From: Flavobacterium hibisci | GTDB lineage: Bacteria; Bacteroidota; Bacteroidia; Flavobacteriales; Flavobacteriaceae | Direction of reading: 5' to 3' | Assembly (NCBI RefSeq): GCF_020026925.1 | Contig: NZ_JAIQDW010000001.1 | Location: 248,001-312,000, forward strand | DNA length: 64,000 bases | Shown here: positions 25,667 to 34,548 of the stretch, piece after piece | Layout: every line of letters starts with the position of its first letter | Position numbering within the stretch: position 1 is the first letter of the stretch | Notes under the pieces: generated by a model | Database searches by the model: none | What the model was told of the DNA's origin: nothing | Seen by the model: the letters and a program-made list of their open reading frames with translations, nothing else | Program-made: the position numbers and the translations under genes

Positions 25667-28600
25667 ATGACAGATGGCATTTTTACAAAGTTTGAAAGAG
25701 ACGAATTAAACAAAATAACTGCGAAGTCAATTTTAGAAAAACTAATGAGCGTTAGGCAGGAAATTCAATTAGAATTTACGGCCAGAAGATTAATTTGGGA
25801 GCTCATGCAAAATGCAAAAGACAATGCTAGTTTGTGTAATGAAGAAGGAGAAAAGGTCGATATCAAAATTGAAATAAATGAAAATCAGTTCATCTTTTCC
25901 CATAATAAAGGTTATTTTACCAATGAACATATCAGAGGCCTTATTCGAAAGTATTCGTCCAGTGATAAAGAAAGGGACCCAGATGCAGTAGGTAAACAAT
26001 ATAAGACCACCGGACGTTTCGGAACAGGTTTTATGACTACGCATCTTCTTTCTGAAAAAGTTTTAGTTAAAAGCTTTTATAAGAATGAGGAAGAAAACTT
26101 TAATGAGTTTAGTTTTTGGCTGAACAGGAGCGGAAGAGGAGAAAAAGAAATAATTGAAGGTATCAATCAATCCTTTGACGATGCTGAGGAAAGCATAAAA
26201 ATGTCGGAGACTGTTGAATTAACTAAGAATGATTTTCAAACTTCCTTTGTTTATCCATTAACACCTGAAAAAAGGGAACTTGCACAGATTGCTTTTGATG
26301 AGGCTGAAAAGGGAATTGCCTATACATTGATAAATGTTCCTGAAATAAATTCGCTTACAATGGATTTGGAATTAATTGGTGAAACGGTATTTAAAATAGT
26401 TTGTACAAATACGGTTTCGTACCAAAATCACAATGTAACCACTTACAATTTATTGATAAACGGGATAAATTCTGATAAGAACTTTATAGTTGTAGACCAA
26501 GATGAACTTCAAATTATTATTCCAATTTCTATAAAAGAAGGAATGACGAAAGTTTTAGAGTTAGATTATGAAATTCCAAGAATTCATTTAGATTTTCCAT
26601 TGATAGGAACGGAGGATCTGCATTTACCATTTATAATTAACAGCTGTTTGTTTGAACCGACAGAACCTCGTAATGGAATAAGTTTAAAAGGTGATGGAAA
26701 TGAAATTTCAAAGATCAACAGTGAAATAATGCTTCGCGCAGTTGAACTTTATAAGCTATTTTTATCCTATGTAGATCAGGCAGGAGAATGGAAAGATCTT
26801 TTTAATCTGGCTCGTGTAAGATCACCAAAAACTAATTCTTGGATTGACATGGATTGGTATAAACCAAATATTGTTAATCCTATTCGAAATGAATTGTTAT
26901 ATGCAAGAATCGTTGACGTTGTAAGTGGAGAAAGAATTGCAATTTGGGATTCCTATGGTCAAAAACAGGCTTTTTTCCCTTCGGCTGATAAAGAGGCTGT
27001 CAGAGAGCAAATTTGGAAGTTATCGTCAGAGCTTTTTCCTGCATTTGTCCCCATAAAAGATAATGTACATCAATGGAGTACAGTCCTATGGGCAGACTGC
27101 CAAAAATACACATTGGCATCACTGTCACAAGAAATATCAAATAATAGCAATATTGAAAATCTGGCTTCTTCGCTTAATGTTTCGGAGCATAATGCCATTG
27201 TTTTCCTGAATGAATACTATCAGTTACTGAATACTGAAAATATACACATCAAGGACATTCTTACTGATGCTTTCGCTGTAATTCCGAACCAGTTTGGTGA
27301 ATTTAAAGTGAAATCACTACTAAATGTCGATAAGGAGATAGATGATGAACTTAAAAATGCCTGTGCAATAATAAGTACAGATCCAAGAGAATATTTAGTT
27401 CACAAACAAGCTCAAACCGGTGCTGGAATTTTATATCCTCCTAAGAAACAAGATGATATAATTGCTGAAATAAATGCTTTAATGATAGGGAATACTAAAG
27501 ACAATATTGTAGTAGCATGTGATTATTTAGCTTCCCTATTTTCAGAAGAAAACAAGGTTGAAAAAAGAGAATTAATTTTCAAATTTTCTCAAAGAATATA
27601 CCCTGATGATTTTACTGAAAAAAGAATTTTAAAAAAATATGACGAAAAAATTTGGCAGGAATCAGATAAAAAATCTTTATCTTATCTAGCTGTTGCAATA
27701 GCAGAGCACAAGACAATTGAAGGTGCTGTTGAAAATTTAAACTTCAGAAATGAAGGGGAATTTATAATATGGCTTGATGCGCTTGTATCTTTTCTTGTAA
27801 AAGAAGGATTTGAAAATAATATAAACAGGGAAAAACATCCAATACTTCCAAACCAAAATGGAGTATTCTGCACAAAGGACAGTTTATTTTTGGATGAGGG
27901 AAATATCGGAGACGAATTAAAAGATATTGTTGCCGAGCTGGGGCATGATTTTAGAAATGAATTATTAGATACTGCAATATTTTTGGAGCTTCCTGAAAGC
28001 CGTCAATATAATATTGGTCATGTTGCTGAGAAGATAGCGTTTTTTATAAAGCCAATAATTAGAGATATTGACAAAAGAAAAGAGTTTAAAACTACACTAA
28101 AAAAATTCTATTTATGGATGGATGACAACAGGACAGAAGCGGAAGAGTATTTTGCTGATCTATTTGAAAAAAGATTTTTATTCTTGGAGGATGATGATAT
28201 TTCATCCAATATGAAAGATGCTGCGCAATTAAATCAATTACTTATAGAAAATGGGCTGGAGAGTATTGAAGATCTTCGAGCTAAATTAGCAACAATTCAA
28301 GATAACAATTTTACAGCACCGACAAATGATTTCGCTGAAAAAACTATTATAACCAAGGAAACATTAGTCAGTTTAGGAATTTCCACTTATGAAGAACTCG
28401 AGATTGCGTTAAAGGACCCTCTTATTACTGCTAAATTTCATCATGTTTCCAAGCATACCAAAGAAATGCTTGATTACGCACAAAACTTAATTGCCAGAGC
28501 AAAACAAAATATAATAAGTTATTTGCAGAGCCATCCAGATTATGATTGTACAGATTTGGAAGAAACTGCTCCAACAACTCTTGCCGGAATAACGAAAAAT

Positions 28601-28798
28601 GGAGTTGCTATTCAAATTGTAACCAGACCTTCGGACAATGGTGAAGTTATTATTTACTATCCTTCTGAAAAAGATACTTTAGATAGTGACACTTCGGAAT
28701 TATGGGTTGACAATGACAAGCATGATCCGCATATTCTGACTTTAGGCAGGGTTTTAAAAAGTACAGGTATTAATAGAATACCGATAAATATGAATTAA
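25667..28798 (+). CDS. Sacsin-type GHKL/HSP90-like ATPase, large defence-like protein (1043 aa)
   Basis: The N-terminal ~250 residues have GHKL ATPase boxes: the N-box LIWELMQNAKDNA (Glu45, Asn49), a second box altered to HNKGYF instead of D-x-G-x-G, and the G2 box GRFGTGFMTTH (about 117-126). This combination is typical of sacsin-like/HSP90-type ATPases rather than sensor kinases. The remaining ~800 residues are largely helical with no domain I recognise. The stop is 2 bp before the AlbA_2/HEPN-like gene, so the two form an operon. Large GHKL proteins paired with a nuclease-like partner are a recurrent theme in phage-defence loci; a defence role is inferred. The strand is opposite to the flanking backbone genes, which fits an inserted cargo cassette. 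Confidence 0.75.
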   Translation: MTDGIFTKFERDELNKITAKSILEKLMSVRQEIQLEFTARRLIWELMQNAKDNASLCNEEGEKVDIKIEINENQFIFSHNKGYFTNEHIRGLIRKYSSSDKERDPDAVGKQYKTTGRFGTGFMTTHLLSEKVLVKSFYKNEEENFNEFSFWLNRSGRGEKEIIEGINQSFDDAEESIKMSETVELTKNDFQTSFVYPLTPEKRELAQIAFDEAEKGIAYTLINVPEINSLTMDLELIGETVFKIVCTNTVSYQNHNVTTYNLLINGINSDKNFIVVDQDELQIIIPISIKEGMTKVLELDYEIPRIHLDFPLIGTEDLHLPFIINSCLFEPTEPRNGISLKGDGNEISKINSEIMLRAVELYKLFLSYVDQAGEWKDLFNLARVRSPKTNSWIDMDWYKPNIVNPIRNELLYARIVDVVSGERIAIWDSYGQKQAFFPSADKEAVREQIWKLSSELFPAFVPIKDNVHQWSTVLWADCQKYTLASLSQEISNNSNIENLASSLNVSEHNAIVFLNEYYQLLNTENIHIKDILTDAFAVIPNQFGEFKVKSLLNVDKEIDDELKNACAIISTDPREYLVHKQAQTGAGILYPPKKQDDIIAEINALMIGNTKDNIVVACDYLASLFSEENKVEKRELIFKFSQRIYPDDFTEKRILKKYDEKIWQESDKKSLSYLAVAIAEHKTIEGAVENLNFRNEGEFIIWLDALVSFLVKEGFENNINREKHPILPNQNGVFCTKDSLFLDEGNIGDELKDIVAELGHDFRNELLDTAIFLELPESRQYNIGHVAEKIAFFIKPIIRDIDKRKEFKTTLKKFYLWMDDNRTEAEEYFADLFEKRFLFLEDDDISSNMKDAAQLNQLLIENGLESIEDLRAKLATIQDNNFTAPTNDFAEKTIITKETLVSLGISTYEELEIALKDPLITAKFHHVSKHTKEMLDYAQNLIARAKQNIISYLQSHPDYDCTDLEETAPTTLAGITKNGVAIQIVTRPSDNGEVIIYYPSEKDTLDSDTSELWVDNDKHDPHILTLGRVLKSTGINRIPINMN

Positions 28799-28800
28799 TT

Positions 28801-29874
28801 ATGACATTACAAGAAGAAGTTTCGAAATCTATCTTAAAGCATGAAAGTGATGTTTTAGAATATAAAGCAGTTCTGCCGCCATCAAAATCCATTGCACAAA
28901 TAATATCTTCATTTGCTAATACCAGTGGAGGATTATTAATTTTAGGTGTTACTGAAATTGGCGGATTAAAGGTTTCAGGTCTAAGTGAAGATTTTCGAGC
29001 AACTTCTATTACACATAAAGCTTTGGATTTATTGTCTCCAAAGCCCATTGTTGATTACGGATATGTTCAGTATGAGGGTAAAAAGCTTTTTGCCATAACG
29101 GTAAAAAAATCACAGGTTATTATTTCTGTAGAAGGAAGGATATATAAAAGAGAAGCAGCCAAAACAGTTTTAACCAATCCAGTTTCGAATATATTATCAC
29201 CTGGAGGATATCCAAGGATAGCTAGCATAAATGATTCAATGGAGCTCTTAAAAGAAGGTACTACAGATTCAAAATTTAAAATTTTAGAACACTATCAGAG
29301 TATGATAAAAATTGTAGATACTTTAAAACAGCTTTTATATCCTCAAGGACCGTCATCTTATACCAATGATAAAGAAGGTAAGGTTTTGACAAGAATAATT
29401 TATTCATCGGTTGTTGACAGTTTTGAAACCTATCTCTCGGATGTACTTTTCGAGATTTATCTGGCTAAACCTCAAACATTAAAATCTGAACAGCTGGTAA
29501 AAGTAGAAGACGTTTTGAACTGTTCAGATATACAGGAATTTATTACTTTTTGGGCTAAGCAAAAAGTAAGCAAACTCCAAAAAGGAAGTGTAAAAGGATT
29601 TATTTCTGATAATAAGCAAATTAAGGACTTAAATGCAATGGATGCAATAACCCAGAATGAAATTGAAAAAATTCTGCAGATACGACATTTGTATGCCCAT
29701 CGTAATGGTATTGTTGATGATAAGTTTATTAAATATTTCCCGGTCGGACATATTTCTGGATCAGAACATCAACTATGTATTGATGAAGTTCTGAATAAAA
29801 TAGAGTATTTATCAAGTATAGCTGATAAAATTGATAAGGCAGCTATAAAAAAATATAGTTTATCCACAATTTAG
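28801..29874 (+). CDS. AlbA_2/Schlafen-like protein with HEPN-type C-terminal domain (357 aa)
   Basis: Residues about 12-120 match the AlbA_2 (Schlafen AlbA-like) domain: VLEYKAVLPPSKSIAQIISSF (split motif), NTSGGLLILGVTE, and GRIYKREAAKT. Residues about 180-345 are helical and contain IRHLYAHRNGIVDDKF (Arg294 to His299 region), matching the R-x4-6-H signature of HEPN ribonuclease domains, particularly the RiboL-PSP-HEPN group. HEPN domains often act as RNases in abortive infection and toxin systems. The start lies 2 bp after the sacsin-like gene, implying translational coupling. Likely arrangement: ATPase sensor plus RNA-targeting effector. The HEPN call rests on one motif and helical content. 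Confidence 0.7.
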   Translation: MTLQEEVSKSILKHESDVLEYKAVLPPSKSIAQIISSFANTSGGLLILGVTEIGGLKVSGLSEDFRATSITHKALDLLSPKPIVDYGYVQYEGKKLFAITVKKSQVIISVEGRIYKREAAKTVLTNPVSNILSPGGYPRIASINDSMELLKEGTTDSKFKILEHYQSMIKIVDTLKQLLYPQGPSSYTNDKEGKVLTRIIYSSVVDSFETYLSDVLFEIYLAKPQTLKSEQLVKVEDVLNCSDIQEFITFWAKQKVSKLQKGSVKGFISDNKQIKDLNAMDAITQNEIEKILQIRHLYAHRNGIVDDKFIKYFPVGHISGSEHQLCIDEVLNKIEYLSSIADKIDKAAIKKYSLSTI

Positions 29875-29949
29875 ATTTTTAAATACAATAAAAGTTTTAC
29901 CATATTTTCTTATGGTCCATGACTGATTAAAATAAAATGTAATTAAGAT

Positions 29950-32900
29950 TTATTTCATTTTCTGTCTAGGCAGATTAATCTCATGTTCCTGCGGATAAGG
30001 TTTACGATGCGTCATACTTACATCTTCTCGAATCTGTTCGTGCACTTTATATTGTCTATCACTGGTATTTGAATATCTGGGGTCAGCAATAAAAGGCATT
30101 TTTGCCATTTTGATTACAGTAATAGTAGGGAAGTGATAATCGACCTCAACATTCCCTAGTAATAAATAACAGCCTCCTCCCTGAAATGGATATTTCGCAA
30201 GACTGTCTGTAAAATGTGCAGTATCAAAAAAATCCCCATGAGCATCAATCCAGGTTCCGAAATACATAGCCCCCATCTTTGTAGGGACGTGTTTGCGTGA
30301 GATGAGATACGCCAGCATGCGGACAGTTTTCTTATGATACATCAATAAATCCTTTGCCATTACATCACCTCTGAATTTTGTCTGCAATAAATCAAAAGGG
30401 GAGCAGGATACAGGAAAACTTAAGAGCTCTATTTCATCAAAGGCATCTTCAAATTCAGAACGTTCCAGTTTTGGAAGCTCATATTCCTTGACAGGTTCCT
30501 GAATAAGCATCAGGTTTCGGTTTTCGGGTTTAAAGTTGACTAAAATAAGCCGCGCAATTACAAGCAGCTGATTTTTTGATTTTCCTGTGAAACGGAATGC
30601 GCCGATGAAGATAAGGATTTGTATACCTTCGATCCCGATAGGAATGCGGTTGATAAAATCTTCAAGTGATTTGTATGATCCGTTTTTTTCACGTTCCTGC
30701 TGTATGAGAATAGCAATTTTGGATTCAAGGCTCTGAAGGTGCATTAATCCCAGATAGATATCTGTACCGTATAGTGTGGTTTCAAATTCACTTTTGTTTA
30801 CACACGGATTGTGAATTGAAGCTCCTGACATTTTTGCTTCATGGACATATACTTCTGTGCGATAAAATCCTCCCTGATTGTTGATTACAGCCACCATAAA
30901 CTCCACAGGATAATAAACCTTGAGATAAAGGCTCTGATAACTCTCCACCGCATAAGATGCCGAGTGCGCCTTGCAGAAAGAATAACCAGCAAAAGACTCG
31001 ATCTGGCGATATATCTCCTCACTGAGCTTTAGCGGATGCCCCTGCTGGGCACAAGAAAGAAAGAAATTATCTTTTACTTTCTGCAGTGCTGCCTTAGACC
31101 GTCCTTTCCCTGACATAGCGCGGCGCAGAATATCCCCGTCGGCTGCTGGCAATCCTCCATAATGCAGTGCAATTTTGATAACGTCTTCCTGATACACCAT
31201 AATTCCGTAAGTCTCGCCCAACTGTTCCTGAAAGACAGGATGGAAATATTCGAACTTGTCTGGATGGTTGTGGCGGAAGATATACTCTTTCATCATGCCT
31301 GACTGCGCCACACCGGGGCGGATAATAGAGGAAGCGGCAACAAGTGTTTTGTAATTATCACAATTCAGACGTCGCAATAGTCCCCGCATGGCGGGGCTCT
31401 CAATATAAAAACAGCCTATGGTCTTTCCGATTCCGAGAAATTCATTGCACCTGGCTTCATTCTTTGAAATGGAAGTATCACGGATGTTAAGGCGTATTCC
31501 TCGGTTTTTTTCAATAAGCTTTACACTGTCATCAATATGGCCAATCCCACGCTGGCTAAGGATATCAAATTTTTCAAGCCCAATATCTTCAGCTATATGC
31601 ATATCAAAAAGAACAATTGGAAAGCCTTTTGGAGGCATTTCCAGCGGTGTATAATTGGTGATAGGCTCTTCGGAAATGAGTATACCGCAAGAGTGCATAC
31701 TGCGCTGATTAGGATATTTCTCTAAAAGCATTCCATACTGCTGTACTTGTCGAACCACTTTATTGGCTGCATGCAGTTCCATTGGATTTTTGGCAAGCAT
31801 ATCAAGTTCTTCTTTCGGAAGCCCGAAAACTTTGCCAACCTCACGAAAAATAGAACGGTATTTAAATTCAACATTTGTACCGCAGAATGCTACATGGTCA
31901 TAGCCGTAACGAGAAAATATATATTCAAGAATCGTATCACGTTCCTTCCAGCTCCAATCGATGTCAAAATCGGGCGGACTTTTACGATTCAGGTTTAAAA
32001 ACCGTTCAAAGTACAGATCAAGTTCCAATGGACAGATATCGGTTATGCCCAGACAATAAGCAATGATACTGTTGGCCCCACTTCCGCGACCGATATGAAG
32101 AAATCCCTGAGAATTGCTGAATCTTATGATATCCCATGTAATCAAGAAATAACCGCTGAACTCCAGCTGGTCAATTACTTTTAGTTCTTTGAACATCCGC
32201 GATTTAGCCTCTGCATTATTTTTGCCATAGCGCCACTCCAATCCCTGCTGAGCCAGAGTTGTCAGCAGCAGAATATCATCTTTTTTACTGTTGGTGTAAA
32301 ATTTCTTGTTTTTAGGAGTTTTAAAATCAAATTCAAAATTACATTCAGCAATAATTTTTTCGGTATTTGAAATAATCTGAGGATACTCGGCATAAAAGGA
32401 AATCATATATTCCACAGGCCTCATTACCTCTGTTTCCTGGCAGTAATCCTCAGGACTCAGCCGGGAGAGTATCAAGTTCATGTCAATGGCACGCAGTATT
32501 CTATGGAGGTTGTATTCGGTTCTGGTACGAAAGGTAACAGGCTGCAGAATTACCATTTTTTCCTGCCTGTTTTTCCAATCTGACAGCACCAATTTCTGCA
32601 GCTGTTCAGGGCGAATCCCAATATATTCATTTTCTTTTAAAAGCAGTGGAGCATTCTCCAAAGGATAAATAACAAATGCATCCTCAAATTCCGGTGCAGA
32701 TTCAGGTAGGGCAGTATTGTCAAAATTATGTTTAGTCAAGAAGCGGTTCATTTCTGCAAGGCCTGAGGCATTTTTAGCCAGTCCTATAAAACGCAGTTTA
32801 TGTTCCGAGCGGAATTCCATTCCTACAATAGGCTTAATTCCAATAGCTTCACATCCTTTTATAAAATCATAAATCCCTGTTGCTGTATTGATATCAGTTA

Positions 32901-33003
32901 GTGCCATTGCGCTGACATCGCAGGCAGCAGCCTGCGAGATCAGTTCTTCAAGAGGAATAGTTCCGTAGCGAAGGGAATGAAAGGAATGGCAGTTGAGATA
33001 CAT
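29950..33003 (-). CDS. dnaE: DNA polymerase III alpha-type polymerase (DnaE, short form, 1017 aa)
   Basis: An N-terminal PHP domain (MYLNCHSFHSLRYGT..., SAMALTDINTATGIYDF) lacks some canonical metal residues. The polymerase core includes GRGSGANSIIAYCLGITD and the catalytic PDFDIDW motif (about residues 341-347), and it has the HhH and OB regions of C-family polymerases. At about 1017 residues it is shorter than replicative DnaE (~1150+), as in accessory/mutagenic DnaE forms. Its ATG directly abuts the stop of dinB, so they are translated together. The dinB-dnaE pair is a known Bacteroidota damage-tolerance cassette often carried by mobile elements. No lexA/umuD-like gene was seen upstream here. 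Confidence 0.88.
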   Translation of the reverse strand: MYLNCHSFHSLRYGTIPLEELISQAAACDVSAMALTDINTATGIYDFIKGCEAIGIKPIVGMEFRSEHKLRFIGLAKNASGLAEMNRFLTKHNFDNTALPESAPEFEDAFVIYPLENAPLLLKENEYIGIRPEQLQKLVLSDWKNRQEKMVILQPVTFRTRTEYNLHRILRAIDMNLILSRLSPEDYCQETEVMRPVEYMISFYAEYPQIISNTEKIIAECNFEFDFKTPKNKKFYTNSKKDDILLLTTLAQQGLEWRYGKNNAEAKSRMFKELKVIDQLEFSGYFLITWDIIRFSNSQGFLHIGRGSGANSIIAYCLGITDICPLELDLYFERFLNLNRKSPPDFDIDWSWKERDTILEYIFSRYGYDHVAFCGTNVEFKYRSIFREVGKVFGLPKEELDMLAKNPMELHAANKVVRQVQQYGMLLEKYPNQRSMHSCGILISEEPITNYTPLEMPPKGFPIVLFDMHIAEDIGLEKFDILSQRGIGHIDDSVKLIEKNRGIRLNIRDTSISKNEARCNEFLGIGKTIGCFYIESPAMRGLLRRLNCDNYKTLVAASSIIRPGVAQSGMMKEYIFRHNHPDKFEYFHPVFQEQLGETYGIMVYQEDVIKIALHYGGLPAADGDILRRAMSGKGRSKAALQKVKDNFFLSCAQQGHPLKLSEEIYRQIESFAGYSFCKAHSASYAVESYQSLYLKVYYPVEFMVAVINNQGGFYRTEVYVHEAKMSGASIHNPCVNKSEFETTLYGTDIYLGLMHLQSLESKIAILIQQEREKNGSYKSLEDFINRIPIGIEGIQILIFIGAFRFTGKSKNQLLVIARLILVNFKPENRNLMLIQEPVKEYELPKLERSEFEDAFDEIELLSFPVSCSPFDLLQTKFRGDVMAKDLLMYHKKTVRMLAYLISRKHVPTKMGAMYFGTWIDAHGDFFDTAHFTDSLAKYPFQGGGCYLLLGNVEVDYHFPTITVIKMAKMPFIADPRYSNTSDRQYKVHEQIREDVSMTHRKPYPQEHEINLPRQKMK

Positions 33004-34188
33004 TTAATCTGATTTACGTTTTAAAATTTCATTTTTATTATTGGGCTTAATTGATGCTCCTGCGCAGCGCATTACAGCATCAAAACCATACCGGGTCTTC
33101 ATTCTGTCCATCGCCTGATACAGTGCAAGCATCTCTTCGGTATCATTGAAAAGATCGATCTGGTAGGTGCCTCTGACCAGTCCGCTGAAACGGATTCCGA
33201 TCAGACGAAGCCTCATACGGCGCTGGTATAATTTGTCAAACAATTCCGTTACGGTCTTGGTCAGAATATGATCAGCAGAGGTGTACTGGACTCTGCATTG
33301 CTTGGTTTCAGTATCAAAATTTGCATATCTGATCTTTACAGTGACTGTTGAAGCGAGCCATTCTTCAGCGCGGAGCTGGTAGGCCAGTTTTTCTACCATA
33401 CCCAGCATGACCCTGTTTAGTTTGTGTACATCAATTGTATCCTGGGAAAAGGTATGTTCGGTAGAAATAGATTTTCTTTCCGTATATGGCTCAACAGGGT
33501 TATTGTCAATGCCGTTAGCTTTTTTCCATAGTTCGATTCCATTTTTGCCTATCATCTGCTGCAGGGCTTCGGCCGGCATTTCGGAAAGGGTCTGGATGGT
33601 ACGGATTCCGATACGCGATAGCAGCTCAAAGGTTTTTTGGCCTACCATTGGGATTTTCTGTATCGAGAGCGGATTTAAGAAAGACTGCACCAGATGCTCA
33701 GGTATTTCCAGATTTTGCTTTTGCTTTCCCTCACCAGTACCGATTTTCGAAACTGTTTTGTTAATGGAAAGTGCAAAGGTTAGGGGAAGACCTGTTTCAT
33801 TTGTAATACGCTGTGCGAGCTCATCGGTCCATTTGTAACTGCCATAGAATTTATCCATCCCGGTAATATCCAGATAAAATTCATCAATAGATGCTTTTTC
33901 TACAACAGGCGCTTTTTCCTGAATTATTTCTGTAATATCATGAGATAGCCTAGAATATAATTCCATGTCACCCTTCATGATTTTTGCCTGAGGACAAAGT
34001 TTCATTGCCATATGAATTGGCATAGCAGACCGTACTCCAAACCGTCGGGCTTCATACGAACAGGAAGCGACAACACCTCTTTCTCCACCACCTATGATTA
34101 AGGGAATTCCGTTGAGTTCAGAATTTGTAAGTCTTTCGCAGGAAACGAAAAACGTATTCATGTCAATATGTACAATGGCCCGGCTCAT
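33004..34188 (-). CDS. dinB: Y-family DNA polymerase IV
   Basis: 394 residues with the Y-family signatures: HIDMNTFFVSCERL at the N-terminus (first catalytic Asp with a steric-gate aromatic), GVVASCSYEARRFGVRSAMP, and KASIDEFYLDITG (catalytic D-E near residues 101-104). HhH-like thumb motifs (MVGQKTFELLSRIGIRTIQTL) and a little-finger domain to the C-terminus follow. No beta-clamp motif was searched for. It performs error-prone translesion synthesis with the adjacent dnaE product, whose start codon immediately follows its stop codon. Confidence 0.92.
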   Translation of the reverse strand: MSRAIVHIDMNTFFVSCERLTNSELNGIPLIIGGGERGVVASCSYEARRFGVRSAMPIHMAMKLCPQAKIMKGDMELYSRLSHDITEIIQEKAPVVEKASIDEFYLDITGMDKFYGSYKWTDELAQRITNETGLPLTFALSINKTVSKIGTGEGKQKQNLEIPEHLVQSFLNPLSIQKIPMVGQKTFELLSRIGIRTIQTLSEMPAEALQQMIGKNGIELWKKANGIDNNPVEPYTERKSISTEHTFSQDTIDVHKLNRVMLGMVEKLAYQLRAEEWLASTVTVKIRYANFDTETKQCRVQYTSADHILTKTVTELFDKLYQRRMRLRLIGIRFSGLVRGTYQIDLFNDTEEMLALYQAMDRMKTRYGFDAVMRCAGASIKPNNKNEILKRKSD

Positions 34189-34548
34189 AATCTATATCAT
34201 TTTATACAGGTCAAAATTAGCACAGATAATAACATTATTTAAATATTAATATGTTACAAATAGCAACAAAATTTAAAAACCCTTATTTTACAACACTTTA
34301 TGAAAGGCAAAAAAAATCCAGAATTTGGGTTTGTTCAGAATTTACGTCGTAATCAATAAAAAGATTTTATTTGTGAATACACCTGATGAAATATTTTGCC
34401 GGCATAAATTTTAACATCAATTAATTTAGTGTAGAGTAACATAACTATGCTTATTCTTTTTCCAAAAAAGCACAGTCAACTATTCTATATTTAGAATTTT
34501 AATACCCATTTTTTCTTTATCTAAACGATCAAGATTGTGAAAACCTTT
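34189..34548. other. Intergenic region upstream of dinB-dnaE
   Basis: This 360-bp AT-rich stretch separates dinB from the coupling-protein gene, both on the minus strand, so it holds the dinB promoter and the 3' end of the mob operon. A weak inverted repeat with GTT and AAC half-sites is present at about 34252-34268 and could be an operator. I see no strong terminator, small gene or repeat. Confidence 0.4.
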
